Positions 1-9,244 of a stretch of 64,000 bases of DNA are shown piece by piece. The stretch's first letter is position 1. The number at the start of each line of letters is the position of its first letter. This DNA comes from an uncultured Marinobacter sp. (GTDB lineage: Bacteria > Pseudomonadota > Gammaproteobacteria > Pseudomonadales > Oleiphilaceae). The position numbers were made by a program, and so were the translations under genes. The notes below the pieces were generated by a model, which saw only the letters and a list, made by a program, of their open reading frames with translations, was not told where the DNA came from and searched no databases. The DNA is taken from assembly GCF_946886895.1 (NCBI RefSeq), contig NZ_CAMPJO010000016.1:16173-80172 (forward strand), in the 5' to 3' direction.

Positions 1-700
1 AACCCAGCTCTTCCCAATAGTGGCGAGGGCTGGTCGTGATCGCGGCAAAGCCTTTCAGAGCGGCGAACGTGATCAGCCTTTGTTCGTCATCATCTCTGGA
101 CCGGTCATCAACCACACCTTCCTCTACCGCTTTCCGTGCAACTTTACCGCGGTTCTTTTTGTTATCCGCTGTATGTTTGTGCTCGTACTGTGGCGCGGTC
201 AACGTCAGGCCTTCCTGGATCAATAGCCGCTGAACGGTATTCGCGTTCGTCATGGCATCGAAGACGTTCTTGTAGCCCACAGAGACGAGCGTTTCGTCGA
301 TGTACTGGAAGACCGATGTGTCAATGTAGATTGGATTGGTCTGCTGGCAAGTCGCTCTGAGGCCAGCATAGATGCGTTTCAGAGTCAGGTGGGTGAGCAG
401 TAGGCTCTGGGGTGAAGGCTTTCTATTGGCCGGGGCTTTCTCATACTGGTGCACCACAACTGCCTTGATGAAATCGACATAATCCCTGTCGGCGATCACC
501 TGGCTCTCAAATCCCTTCATGCGGGAAATTTCGGTGTGAGCCATTGAGCTTTTTCCCGCTCGAATGGATAGCCAACCGGTGCTTTGATTACCCCAGGTCG
601 TCGCACTCCAGGGTTGCTGAGTTACAGGCTCGATCTCGGCCTCATAATAGTCCCGGCGGGCCTGGGTGAAGCGCTGAAGGTTCTCGATAACCTGCTTCAC
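1..700 (-). CDS. Third tyrosine-recombinase-operon protein, 5' part (GinC/TnpC-like), runs off the left edge
   Basis: An open frame of 233 codons starts at GTG 700-698 and continues without a stop to base 1, so the C-terminal part lies outside the window. The start overlaps the stop of the upstream recombinase as GTGA (700-697), with a GGAAGG ribosome site 8 bases before it; an in-frame ATG at 544 is the alternative. The visible part reads VKQVIENLQRFTQ at the start and is hydrophilic, with AHTEISRMKGFESQVIADRD and later FQYIDETLVSVGYKN. No catalytic box is visible yet. I infer its role from position: it is the third member of a coupled trio whose first two members are clear tyrosine recombinases. 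Trios of this kind (GInt islands, Tn554 family, RIT elements) move DNA by site-specific recombination. Confidence 0.7.
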   Translation of the reverse strand, partial: MKQVIENLQRFTQARRDYYEAEIEPVTQQPWSATTWGNQSTGWLSIRAGKSSMAHTEISRMKGFESQVIADRDYVDFIKAVVVHQYEKAPANRKPSPQSLLLTHLTLKRIYAGLRATCQQTNPIYIDTSVFQYIDETLVSVGYKNVFDAMTNANTVQRLLIQEGLTLTAPQYEHKHTADNKKNRGKVARKAVEEGVVDDRSRDDDEQRLITFAALKGFAAITTSPRHYWEELG

Positions 701-2328
701 TGGCAGCCCTTCCGATGCTTGCAATGGTTGATCACCACCTGGACTTCGGCGATCACGCCCTCGAGTTGCAGAACGGCAGGATTTCGGTGCGTTTGGCCGG
801 CGGCTTCTGAAATCGCAAGCTGACTCGCAGCCTCGGCCTTTAACGCGTCCCTGACGCCGGCGTGGTCTCCATCCAGGAAGGGATTGAAGTCGCTGCAGCC
901 ATAACAACTCCGGACTGGTTCAAAATCGCAGGAGCTGGAACTGCATCCACCAATGCCTGTAAATAAACGGTTATCGACCATGCCCGCGACTTTCCGGCCG
1001 CGCCAATCCGATTCCTCGCCGATTTCACCGGTAAGGATCATCCCCATCATTTCCTGGTAGGCCGCGTTTTCACCAAGAGTTTTTTGTTTGATCACCGCCA
1101 ATTCCGGCGTTGCGGCTATGTAGTGGCGGGCCGCCACGGTGCTGCTGTGGCCAAGTACTCGGGCAATCTGATCGGCCGATGCGCCAGACAACGCCAGGCT
1201 ATGGCCAACATGGTGCCGGAAATCATAGGCAGTCAGGTGAGGGAGGTGGCATAGGAAATCCTTGAGCTCGGCGGTTTCTGGCATTGGGCCGACGAAATTG
1301 CGGGCGGCCCAGGCTTTTAATCGAGAATTCAGAGCCTTGTCAAAGCTTTTGGCCATCGCAAGGGATCCATCGGGGAACCGCAGCAGCTGGCCGTTTGCCA
1401 GATCCGCCCGACATCGATCTATCAAAGCCTGGATGACGGTGCCGGCTTCCGGGCTCAAATCCAGTTCAAATGGAGCCTTGTCGACCCGCTTGGCCTGTTT
1501 GGCAGGCGGTATGCTGAGGGAGAAATAGCGATTGTGCAGGTTCTTGAAGTCTTCTTCTTTCAATTTGAATAGCTGGGCAGGGCGCATGCCACCCTCTAAA
1601 CACAAGACAAGCGTGGCTAGCCCTCTGAGCTCACTGGTCGTTCTATCATGGAGAATCGCAAGATCACGACCTACACCCATCTCTATGAAGCGAATGACTG
1701 CCGGTTTTAGTTTCAGTTCAAGATCATAATAAGCTTGCCATTCGTCCCTTGGTGTTAATGGTTGAAGCGCCTCAAGGTCAAACAAATCATCGGATGAGAA
1801 TCCCGGGAGCTCATTTTCGCAACACAGAGCAATCAATCGTTTCCAGGGGAAATAGGCGTCTCGCTCCTTCAGCTTCTTGAGACGCTCGATGCAGTTTTTC
1901 GAGTCAAACACACTTAAACCCGTGAACATGACCGAGCAATACTCAAGAAGCCTGAACGCGTATGCAGGTGAGTAGGATCCCAGAAATCGACCCGCCGCCC
2001 AACGGAGCAAATGAGTGATGGCAACCGTGCGATCTGCGAGGAAACGCTCATCACCTGCGGTCTTGGCTGCTTTTTCAGCATAACGCTCAAAGTCAAAAAC
2101 AAAATTATTCCCAGATGACCGCAAAGCCCATGATTGTTCGGAAGTGTCGAGATACTGAGTATCATTTGGATCAGGCGCGAATAACGGGATGAATCTTCTC
2201 ATTGGTCGCTCGGAAATAGCCTTAACCAAGTCTTCGGAGAGCAGCTCTCCTAGAACCGTCCAGCCCTCCGATGCACTCTGGGCCGAAGTCGGCTCGCTAT
2301 TTCGTCCCGGTTTTACTGAAACCCTCAT
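697..2328 (-). CDS. Tyrosine recombinase 2 of trio, with C-terminal cysteine cluster (GinB/TnpB-like)
   Basis: Phage-integrase-family protein of 543 aa. The start is ATG 2328-2326, because it overlaps the previous stop as ATGA (2328-2325); a longer open frame from 2472 would overlap the upstream gene by 148 bases. Box I is GGMRPAQLFKL. Box II is YDFRHHVGHSLAL followed by LGHSSTVAARHYI, giving Arg, Arg, His and the nucleophile Tyr; the usual first His of box II is Tyr here. After the catalytic domain comes a cysteine cluster, CSSSSC then CYGC, that could bind zinc, followed by a helical tail. The length and the Cys tail fit the large second recombinase of Tn554-like and GInt-like systems rather than a simple phage integrase. 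It is coupled on both sides, which suggests the three proteins are made together and may act as one complex. Confidence 0.88.
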   Translation of the reverse strand: MRVSVKPGRNSEPTSAQSASEGWTVLGELLSEDLVKAISERPMRRFIPLFAPDPNDTQYLDTSEQSWALRSSGNNFVFDFERYAEKAAKTAGDERFLADRTVAITHLLRWAAGRFLGSYSPAYAFRLLEYCSVMFTGLSVFDSKNCIERLKKLKERDAYFPWKRLIALCCENELPGFSSDDLFDLEALQPLTPRDEWQAYYDLELKLKPAVIRFIEMGVGRDLAILHDRTTSELRGLATLVLCLEGGMRPAQLFKLKEEDFKNLHNRYFSLSIPPAKQAKRVDKAPFELDLSPEAGTVIQALIDRCRADLANGQLLRFPDGSLAMAKSFDKALNSRLKAWAARNFVGPMPETAELKDFLCHLPHLTAYDFRHHVGHSLALSGASADQIARVLGHSSTVAARHYIAATPELAVIKQKTLGENAAYQEMMGMILTGEIGEESDWRGRKVAGMVDNRLFTGIGGCSSSSCDFEPVRSCYGCSDFNPFLDGDHAGVRDALKAEAASQLAISEAAGQTHRNPAVLQLEGVIAEVQVVINHCKHRKGCQ

Positions 2329-3746
2329 CGGTACTCTGGCTCCATTTGTTTTTCTTGCGACTGGGCGCTCATTCGACGCTGAGCCTTTAAGCGACGAAGA
2401 TTCGCGGCATTTGCGCTCTTGGAAATGTATCTGGCGGCGTATTTCTGCGGCATCGGACTTGTCTGACTCCATCCTCCGAGCTGGCGCAGCCGGTCTTTTG
2501 CTGTCTCGAAATCGCAGCCATCCTGTTCCACCAAAGCCTCGAAAGTATCCGTTGCCCAGGTGAATCGGAACATGTGAGCATGGAGCGCAGTCAACGTGCC
2601 GCCTAACTCAACACTGCATAGCCCCGGAAAATGTTGCTGCAGCGTTCGGTAGAGATCATCAAACACGTTCTGGGCTGCACGCATCGACAGAGGACCGTGA
2701 TTTTTTCGTGTATTGACGAGTAAAAAGGGGTGAGGGGGGCTGGGCATACCTCGCAGATGATCGACGTACAACTCCCAGAGTTTGATGTCCTCGGAGGCAA
2801 GCTCTAGTAACCTCTCTGACCACGCATTTTTGAGCCTGGGCGCAACTTTTCGAGGGTCCCCCGCACCGTCGTATGTTGTTATTGCCAGCGCTTGTCCAGA
2901 TCCGGAGGCATAAGGAACTAGGCTCTTTGTTCGAAGTAGCAACAGTTCTCCGATCCGAAGTCCATAATGAAGCAGTAGCCTAATAATGAGGTGATTTCGC
3001 ACCTGTAAAACCGACTTTTGCTTATTGTCGACGTGCTTCTGCCAAGGATTCAGCGGATTATCCTGTTTGGAGGTCGACGGCCTAGAGCACAGCGCGATTG
3101 CTTTTACTTCTGCTGCGTTCAGACTTCGCTCTCTGACGACTAATTGCCCTTCAGACCCTTTGGAGAAAGGCTGTCCTTGTCGAGTATTGAGTCGTCCACA
3201 TGCTTCACGTCGAGCCCCATGAAAGCGCACTCGATAACTGTCGAGTGTCATTTTTTGTTCTCTCGATGTGAGCTGGGTATAACGCGATGAAACGTAGCGT
3301 CTCGCCAAGAACAGCAAAAACTGCGTCAGACAACTTAGACGGACATCCCGTGTTCTATCAGCGATCTCCGGCCTGTAATCTTCTCGCCAAGGGTCGTCGG
3401 TTAACTTTTTCCCGGAATCGATGAAGATGACGAAACCTGGATAATCGGCAAGAGCTGCGTCCAGAGCTTGGAGTGGAGTTAATAGTGGGAAACCAGGCTG
3501 AAAGCTCTCGAACAACTCCTCATCAAACGATCTGTTGTGCTTTTGCTGCCAATAGTTGTACCACTGACAAACTGAGACCATGTGTTGCTGAACGGTATTG
3601 ATGGCCTTCGACAAGCCCCAGGTCTGAAGATACAAAAGCGGCAACAATGCGGGCAGGCCCGTGCCGGTATCACTTACGACGATCGAAAGCTGACCGTGAT
3701 AGGAAAATTTCTTGAGATTGAACCGGTCCCTGGCACTCATTTTCAC
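2325..3746 (-). CDS. Tyrosine recombinase 1 of trio (GinA/TnpA-like)
   Basis: Tyrosine recombinase of 473 aa, first gene of the coupled trio. The frame opens at GTG 3746, with an ATG two codons later at 3740; either could be the start. An N-terminal core-binding region holds SKAINTVQQHMVSVCQWYNY. Catalytic box I is LLLHYGLRIGELLLLR. Box II is HMFRFTWAT, followed by LGGWSQTSPMPQKYAARYI, so the third catalytic position is Trp instead of His, a common variant, and Tyr is present. Its stop overlaps the start of the next gene by 4 bases. The gene is transcribed from the 3747-3979 interval, which probably contains both the promoter and the end of the mobile element. The exact family name is an inference from gene order. 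Confidence 0.88.
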   Translation of the reverse strand: MKMSARDRFNLKKFSYHGQLSIVVSDTGTGLPALLPLLYLQTWGLSKAINTVQQHMVSVCQWYNYWQQKHNRSFDEELFESFQPGFPLLTPLQALDAALADYPGFVIFIDSGKKLTDDPWREDYRPEIADRTRDVRLSCLTQFLLFLARRYVSSRYTQLTSREQKMTLDSYRVRFHGARREACGRLNTRQGQPFSKGSEGQLVVRERSLNAAEVKAIALCSRPSTSKQDNPLNPWQKHVDNKQKSVLQVRNHLIIRLLLHYGLRIGELLLLRTKSLVPYASGSGQALAITTYDGAGDPRKVAPRLKNAWSERLLELASEDIKLWELYVDHLRGMPSPPHPFLLVNTRKNHGPLSMRAAQNVFDDLYRTLQQHFPGLCSVELGGTLTALHAHMFRFTWATDTFEALVEQDGCDFETAKDRLRQLGGWSQTSPMPQKYAARYISKSANAANLRRLKAQRRMSAQSQEKQMEPEYR

Positions 3747-3979
3747 GCTGTCCTTACGTGTCTATGAACCGACTATAAGACTGCGCATAACAAAAGGAGA
3801 GGAATTTTGGTGGAATTTGCAAATAACCGCACAGATATTGAGTTAGAGCGATACTGGGTAAAATCTCATGAACCTTTCGGTACACTGCATGTGCTTTAAC
3901 ATAATATACATTATGCGCAATATGGTATGGTAACCACGCCATGATGAGTCACATCATGGACGTTCGCGGGCCTCTAACC
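3747..3979. other. Probable mobile-element border and recombinase promoter region, with two inverted repeats
   Basis: This AT-richer gap of 233 bases separates the recombinase trio from the chemoreceptor gene. It holds a 9-base inverted pair, TGCGCATAA at 3782-3790 and TTATGCGCA at 3911-3919, spaced about 120 bases apart, with an AT-rich palindromic stretch (ATAATATACATTAT) just before the second arm. A second perfect hairpin, CCATGATG-AGTCA-CATCATGG, lies at 3939-3959, 20 bases past the chemoreceptor stop. The first pair could be recombinase-binding arms. The hairpin could be a weak terminator or part of the junction. No tRNA end and no direct repeat was recognised. Confidence 0.4.
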
Positions 3980-5959
3980 TCAAAGCTTGAACCCGCTCAA
4001 CTGCTCGTCAAGACGCCGGGCAACCCGTAGCAGTGATTCACTGGACTCGTTGACGCGACCGGCGCGCTGGCTGATCTGTTCGGCGGCATCGTCAATGGAT
4101 GTGATGTTTGAGCTTATTTCCTCAGAGACGTTACCCTGCTGCTCGGTTGCACTGGCAACCTGGGTCATTTTTTCGGCGATGGCCGTTAGCGCCTGTTTGA
4201 TATCATTTATCGTTGTCTCGGCTATGTCTTTGGCCGCCACTACGGATTTAAGGCCGGACTCACTTTCGTTAATCACCCCGACCGAGCTGGCAATACTGCT
4301 GCGTAACGCCGCAATCATCTGCTCGATTTCATCTGTTGACCCCTGGGTGCGGCTGGCCAAAGTGCGCACCTCATCGGCGACCACGGCAAACCCGCGCCCG
4401 TGCTCACCCGCGCGCGCCGCCTCGATTGCGGCGTTGAGTGCCAGCAAATTGGTCTGCTCGGCGATAGTGCGGATAACATCCAGCACCTGACCAATGTGTT
4501 CACTATCCCCCTTCAGCGACTCAATAGATTCGATAATGGCCTGCATATTGTTATTTAGGGCTTCGACCGCCTGCGAAACCGATTGGTTCGCCTGTTGCCC
4601 CTGAACGGCGAGCTCGTCCGCCTGACGTGTTGATGCATCCGTATCCGAAACGTTGCTGGCAACTTCCTGTATTGAGCTGGCCATCTCGTTGATTGAGGTG
4701 GCAATGTGGCTGATTTCAGAACGCTGTTGATTGATGGCGCTGGCGTTTTCAGCGCCCAACCGGTTAATAGTCTCTGCGGCACCGTTCAACTCGGTGCCGG
4801 TTTCACGAATCGTGCCCAGCAGAGCCTTCAAACGCTCGACCATCTGGTTCGCAGCCAGGGACAACTGGCCCAGCTCGTCTTTTGATTTTGCCTCGAGCGA
4901 TACCTGCAGATCACCTTCGGCGACCCGCTTCATGCTTGTCAGCAGGGCATCAATGGCACGGGTGATATAACGGGATACTGTGTAGCCCGCCAGCACCGCA
5001 ATCACAATGGCGATCAGAGCCACAATCAAGAGCAGGCTGGTCTTCTGATCCAAATCAGTATCGATTGCAGCCAGCACCAGTTGTGATTCCTGATCGGCCA
5101 GTTCCCGCATCGCTGTCGCGCTCTCGGTCATCGAACCCAGCGCTTTGCCCGCCACTTGCCAGGTCTCCAGATAGCGGTCCAGCGCGGCAATGTAATCCTT
5201 TGCCAGTACACGAACTTTTTCTGCGGAGGCGCTGGCGTCTGCCGTCTGTGATCCAGCGCTGTTTCCGCTGCTGTCCTCAGCATCAGAAGTTGTCGCCGTC
5301 GCCTCCAGCGCATCTGCCGATGCTAGAATCTCACTCGCCAGTTTCCTTGCTTTCATCAGTGCTTCGAGCTTTTCGTGGATGATGAAGTTTTTCTCTTCTA
5401 TGCGAGCTTCCAGCATACGTTTGATCATCAGGTTGGCGGTATCGACTTTGTCCAGCCGCGCTTTGAATTCGGCTTTGCTGGTAAACAGTTTGTTGTTGAG
5501 CTCGTCATATTGTTTCTGCTGTTCAGCGCGCACATCGACCAAGAGCGCCTCCAGAGCAGTTGCCGTTTCCTCCATTTCACGCCCCAGTGAGGCCAACGAA
5601 CGACGCTGTTGGGCATAGGCCCGGAACTGCCCGACATAGCCTACAAGCTGCTCACGTATACGCGCCATCCGGGCATTCACTTCGGCACCGTCCGACTCGT
5701 TGACAAGACGGTCAATGCGTTGCTGAATCTGCTTGTTGAGTTCGTCAGCCCGGGTGATAAAGCGATCGTCTCCGGTAATCACATAATCCTTTTCAGCCTC
5801 GCGTAGATGCTGAACACCAGAAACAACAGCAGACAGCTCGTTGACCAGCGAAAAATCAGATTCCAGATTCGACATGCCGGAATAACCAATCCACGCGGTC
5901 GCTGCTGTCATCAGCGAGGTGATAACGAACGCCAGCCCCAGCTTATATCCTAATTTCAT
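3980..5959 (-). CDS. Methyl-accepting chemotaxis protein with long helical sensor (HBM-like)
   Basis: Transmembrane chemoreceptor of 659 aa. Residues about 8-28 form the first membrane helix. A long helical periplasmic region follows to about residue 300, with the segment LREAEKDYVITGDDRFI near residues 52-68, the pattern of helical bimodular (HBM) ligand-binding domains that sense small organic acids. The second membrane helix (LLLIVALIAIVIAVLAGYTV) precedes a HAMP domain. The cytoplasmic hairpin carries the conserved tip EQTNLLALNAAIEAARAGE, which contacts CheW and CheA. There is no C-terminal pentapeptide for CheR. A stretch around residues 220-250 is rich in Ser, Ala, Thr and Asp, unusual for the family and possibly a low-complexity insertion. 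It stands alone, so the ligand cannot be told from context. Confidence 0.93.
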   Translation of the reverse strand: MKLGYKLGLAFVITSLMTAATAWIGYSGMSNLESDFSLVNELSAVVSGVQHLREAEKDYVITGDDRFITRADELNKQIQQRIDRLVNESDGAEVNARMARIREQLVGYVGQFRAYAQQRRSLASLGREMEETATALEALLVDVRAEQQKQYDELNNKLFTSKAEFKARLDKVDTANLMIKRMLEARIEEKNFIIHEKLEALMKARKLASEILASADALEATATTSDAEDSSGNSAGSQTADASASAEKVRVLAKDYIAALDRYLETWQVAGKALGSMTESATAMRELADQESQLVLAAIDTDLDQKTSLLLIVALIAIVIAVLAGYTVSRYITRAIDALLTSMKRVAEGDLQVSLEAKSKDELGQLSLAANQMVERLKALLGTIRETGTELNGAAETINRLGAENASAINQQRSEISHIATSINEMASSIQEVASNVSDTDASTRQADELAVQGQQANQSVSQAVEALNNNMQAIIESIESLKGDSEHIGQVLDVIRTIAEQTNLLALNAAIEAARAGEHGRGFAVVADEVRTLASRTQGSTDEIEQMIAALRSSIASSVGVINESESGLKSVVAAKDIAETTINDIKQALTAIAEKMTQVASATEQQGNVSEEISSNITSIDDAAEQISQRAGRVNESSESLLRVARRLDEQLSGFKL

Positions 5960-6241
5960 GAATCACTTCCCCATATCAGTCACGTCCACTAAGTGAGGCC
6001 GATTGATGTTTCGCAGGTCTCATATCTGCCTAGCGGCCGGTTTGCCAGTTTCTAAAGCATAGATAACGCGGAGCAACGATGCTCCGGAATTATTCAGAGA
6101 CTTCCTGGATCGGGATAAACGCGCCTGGCAGATCCCCGAGCGTATGGCGGAGTGCCCTTGCCGAGCAAACGCACCGCCCTGCTTCGAGGTTGCCCTTCAA
6201 TCGGGGATACGGGCTGGGAAGGAGGTTCTATCGGCTGCCCG
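5960..6241. other. Intergenic region with a stem-loop
   Basis: This gap of 282 bases lies between the chemoreceptor start and the selO stop. A perfect 7-base stem, CGGAGCA-ACGA-TGCTCCG, lies at 6069-6086 and could end selO transcription, although no T-run follows. An open frame of 62 codons overlaps the end of selO (6094-6282, minus strand) but has no ribosome site and no recognisable family, so I do not call it a gene. Confidence 0.4.
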
Positions 6242-7957
6242 TCACGACGAGCAGCTATAGTGAGACGATCCACCCAACTCAAACAGCTCCGGCGGCTTCA
6301 GCCTGTAGTATTTCTTCTCTACTTCCTCCGATTGCTCAGCGTATGGCTGCGTCATGACGTCCTGCAGTTCTCGTAGTAACCCGTAGTTTCCCGCTGCCGC
6401 TTGCTGATAAGCAGGCACAACGAACCACTCCCTCAAACTGTATTTCGGGTTGGCGAGCTTCATCTGGCTGGAAAGCGCCTCACGAGCGCGAGATTGAGTG
6501 AGCGATTGCCATTTTGTGAGCCACGCTGACCAGCGCTTGTCGATCCCTTCGGGGTCTGCAGCATAGGTCGGGCCGTTGTAGAAGCTCTTCTTGAGCGGGC
6601 CGATGTCGTCGGGCAACAACGAAAGTTCCCGGAAGAACAGGGTGTAATCAACGGGCGTTTGCATCATCAGCGTTGCCAGCTCACGGAATATGTCCGCGTC
6701 AAAAGCGTCAAGTCCGAGCTTGGCAGCCCACATCGTCTCCATTTGCGCTTGCATCACCTTCGGAAACTCGCTTTGAATCTCCTCTAGCTGCTGCAAACAG
6801 TCCGGATGCCCAGCCAACAACGGCCGCACCGCCGAACAAAACGAGTGGAAGTTGCGTTCTGCCGCCGCTGGTTGGTTGAGGAACGAGAAGTGACGTCCGC
6901 CACCGGTCCATGGTTGGTACTGCGGATCAAACACATCGCAGAATCCAAAGGGCCCATAGTCGAGCGTGAAGCCGCCGGCCGCACAGTTGTCGCTGTTGAA
7001 GTTACCCTGGCAATAGCCAACACGGATCCAGTCCGCCACAAGCGACGTCAGTCGGCTGCGGAACGCACGTGCAAGCAACACCACTTTTTCGGGGGTGGCC
7101 AGTGCCTGGTCGATCACATCTCCATACTCACGATCGATCAGGTGCAGGACGATCTTCTCGAGCTCCGCCATCGCCTGCGGGTGTTCCTGCTTGCGGGCAC
7201 GACGACTGAAAAGCTCGAGCTGCCCTACCCGTATAAACGACGGCGCAACGCGGGTAGAGATGGCAACGGGCTCGGATACAAGCACATCCGGATCTATTGA
7301 GCGCGAACCCTCCGAATACCAAGGCCGCCTGACTTTTTCGGTTTTCGACACGTACAGACTCAGGGACCGAGACGTGGGCACACCGAGCGCATGCATGTGC
7401 TCTTGGGCCAGGAATTCCCGCACACTGGACCGCAGAACGGCCCGGCCATCCGCACCCCGGCAATAGGGTGTGCGCCCTCCCCCTTTCAACTGCATTTCCC
7501 AGCGCTGGCCGTTGATGACGGCCTCAAGCACCGACATTGCGCGACCGTCGCCGTATCCATTGCCGGTTTGAAATGGGCACTGCTGGTAGAACTCGGTGCC
7601 GTAGATAGAAAGTGCGTAGCCGCAGGCCCACCCAACGTTGCGCATCGGCTCCGGAACACTCGATAAGTCGCCGGAGAACATGCGGACGAAGTCGCCCGAC
7701 TGCGCCAGGCTGTCGGCAAAGCCCAGTTCGCGAAACAGGTGTTTGCCGTGCGCGACATATTCGGGGTTTTCGATGGGCGTGGGGCTGACCGGAACATAGT
7801 GGCCCGAGAAGACCTGTCGCGGCGCGTGGTCGGCTCCGTCTGCCTGCCCCTCAGGGTCGCAGTCGAGAGTGTCCAGGAACGAATAGTCTGCCAACGTTGC
7901 GAGATCGTCGAGTGTCGCGACCACTGTGGGTGTTTCCCGGTGACGTCGCTTTAGCAT
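6242..7957 (-). CDS. selO: Protein adenylyltransferase SelO (YdiU/UPF0061)
   Basis: Pseudokinase-fold enzyme that transfers AMP from ATP to Ser, Thr or Tyr of target proteins; in bacteria and mitochondria it acts in redox homeostasis and S-glutathionylation. The protein of 571 aa covers the family. It has the N-terminal [15 protein letters not shown] region, [20 protein letters not shown], the nucleotide-binding [26 protein letters not shown], and [26 protein letters not shown], which carries the metal-binding Asn and Asp. It ends in SCSS; the Cys is at the position that is selenocysteine in many animal homologues. The gene stands alone, next to decayed sequence. A short dyad, TAGACCGCTCTA, lies upstream near 7987 and might be a regulator site, but this is weak. 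Confidence 0.95.
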   Translation of the reverse strand: MLKRRHRETPTVVATLDDLATLADYSFLDTLDCDPEGQADGADHAPRQVFSGHYVPVSPTPIENPEYVAHGKHLFRELGFADSLAQSGDFVRMFSGDLSSVPEPMRNVGWACGYALSIYGTEFYQQCPFQTGNGYGDGRAMSVLEAVINGQRWEMQLKGGGRTPYCRGADGRAVLRSSVREFLAQEHMHALGVPTSRSLSLYVSKTEKVRRPWYSEGSRSIDPDVLVSEPVAISTRVAPSFIRVGQLELFSRRARKQEHPQAMAELEKIVLHLIDREYGDVIDQALATPEKVVLLARAFRSRLTSLVADWIRVGYCQGNFNSDNCAAGGFTLDYGPFGFCDVFDPQYQPWTGGGRHFSFLNQPAAAERNFHSFCSAVRPLLAGHPDCLQQLEEIQSEFPKVMQAQMETMWAAKLGLDAFDADIFRELATLMMQTPVDYTLFFRELSLLPDDIGPLKKSFYNGPTYAADPEGIDKRWSAWLTKWQSLTQSRAREALSSQMKLANPKYSLREWFVVPAYQQAAAGNYGLLRELQDVMTQPYAEQSEEVEKKYYRLKPPELFELGGSSHYSCSS

Positions 7958-8119
7958 AGGGGCTCCTAAAGACTTGCCGTAAATTAGACCGCTCTATTCT
8001 TCCGATTTATCATAACAGACGTCTAATGGGGCTGGGTTTTGTCCTGATAGATATGGCACCAGTCTACGAAAAAAGCCGAGCTTTTTATCGAGAGAATGAG
8101 CGGAGCTGACGAGTCCCGG

Positions 8120-8815
8120 TCATACCGGCTTTATCCGGATGTTGTCGTAAAGAAAATCCAGGAAAGCCCGAACCCGGCCTGGCATCAGACGACCCTGCCC
8201 CAGAAATACTGCGTGGACTTCTTCCCAGTCTCCGGGGTTATGGTCCTCCATTACCGGTACAAGCCGCCCCTGCTGAATATCGTCATGAACCAGGAAGTGG
8301 GTTAAACGCGCTAACCCGACACCCTCGATTGCCAATTTGCGCATGGTTTCACCGTCACTGACCAGCATATTTCCCTGGGGCATGAGTTCGGTCTGTTCTC
8401 CATGAATCCTCAGGGGCCAGGCGGTTGTATGCCTGGAAAAACTGAAATCCAGACGGTTACAAACTGTTAACTCTTCTATTGTTTTCGGAATACCGTGCCG
8501 TTCGAGGTATTTCGGAGCACCCACTATAACCATGCGGGTTTCACCCAGCTTGCGGGCCACCAGAGTGGAACTCCTAAGGGGACCGTTGCGGATAGCCACG
8601 TCGGTATGCTCGGCCAACAGATCGACTACCTGATCAGTCAACGACAGATCAAGTGTAATGCCGGGGTACAGTGCCAGAAACCTGGAAATAATCGGCAGTA
8701 GGTAGCAGTGAGCAACGGGGAAGCTGGCGGTTACTCTCAAGTGCCCCGTAGGCTTTCCCGACCCACTTGCTTCCCGTTCCGCCTCATCCAGTGCCGTTGG
8801 GTGGACATTAACCCC
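8120..8815 (-). pseudogene. LysR-family regulator without its DNA-binding half
   Basis: The frame reads as the effector-binding half of a LysR regulator. It runs from the linker ALDEAEREASGSGKPTG (around 8800-8755) through LRVTASFPVAHCYLLPIISRF to a normal C-terminus (HAVFLGQGRLMPGRVRAFLDFL). The N-terminal winged helix-turn-helix of about 65 residues and most of the linker helix are absent. In frame upstream of about 8800 the sequence stops resembling LysR (SSRVICSGVNVHP) and meets a stop near 8856. The intact half is undamaged, so the loss is a clean truncation, probably by deletion or an element insertion around 8805-8830. An ATG-like start at 8740 could still give a 206-residue fragment. 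It cannot bind DNA as seen. Confidence 0.8.
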
Positions 8816-9105
8816 GGAGCAGATGACCCGACTTGACCAAGCTAGTGCCGTGACACCACCTTATCCTTATTACCCTTATCGGACTCAGGAGGGATTTGCC
8901 CGCGTGAACCCACCTTTGGTTTAGCCTTTTGTGGATATAGCAATCCTTGCGAGCATCTCGACATCTGCGCTGACTGCTTTTCCTAGGGTAATCTCCCCAG
9001 CCTCTATCGGTTATTCCTGATTGGGTCCATACTGGAGATTGAAAGCATTGGTATCAGAAAGCGCATTAATACCGATGCACCTGTAATCAGAGGTCAATAG
9101 ATAGT
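8816..9105. other. Non-coding stretch upstream of a small gene, probably remnant DNA
   Basis: No gene is recognised in these 290 bases on either strand. The left part follows the break point of the LysR remnant. The right part may carry the promoter of the small lysine-rich gene at 9106. Confidence 0.35.
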
Positions 9106-9222
9106 ATGAGTAAAAGCCAGGACAGAAAAAAGGACATTAAAAAGAAACCGCTTTTAACCGCAAAGGAAAAGAAAAAGGAGAAAAAATCAAAGAAAAACGA
9201 AACCGATGTGCTGGGCAATTGA
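9106..9222 (+). CDS. Small lysine-rich basic protein, 38 aa
   Basis: ATG at 9106 to TGA at 9222, starting MSKSQDRKKDIKKKPLLTAK and ending NETDVLGN; almost half the residues are Lys. Short proteins of this type (MxKxQDxKKxxKKKP, then TxKEKKxxKK) recur in many Gammaproteobacteria, and I recognise the pattern though not a function. They are very basic and probably bind nucleic acid or acidic partners; this is inference. An AGAGG stands about 12 bases before the ATG, a weak ribosome site. The gene lies between a truncated LysR gene and kinase remnants, and its reading frame looks intact in decayed surroundings. Confidence 0.65.
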   Translation: MSKSQDRKKDIKKKPLLTAKEKKKEKKSKKNETDVLGN

Positions 9223-9244
9223 TAGACCATTTGGTTGAGGCATT

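Noticed and set aside
697..2472. Longer version of the second recombinase starting at 2472
   Set aside because: It would overlap the first recombinase gene by 148 bases. ATG 2328 gives a 4-base ATGA overlap typical of the operon.
6094..6282. Short open frame after selO
   Set aside because: No ribosome site, overlaps the selO end, Pro/Arg-rich composition without a family match.
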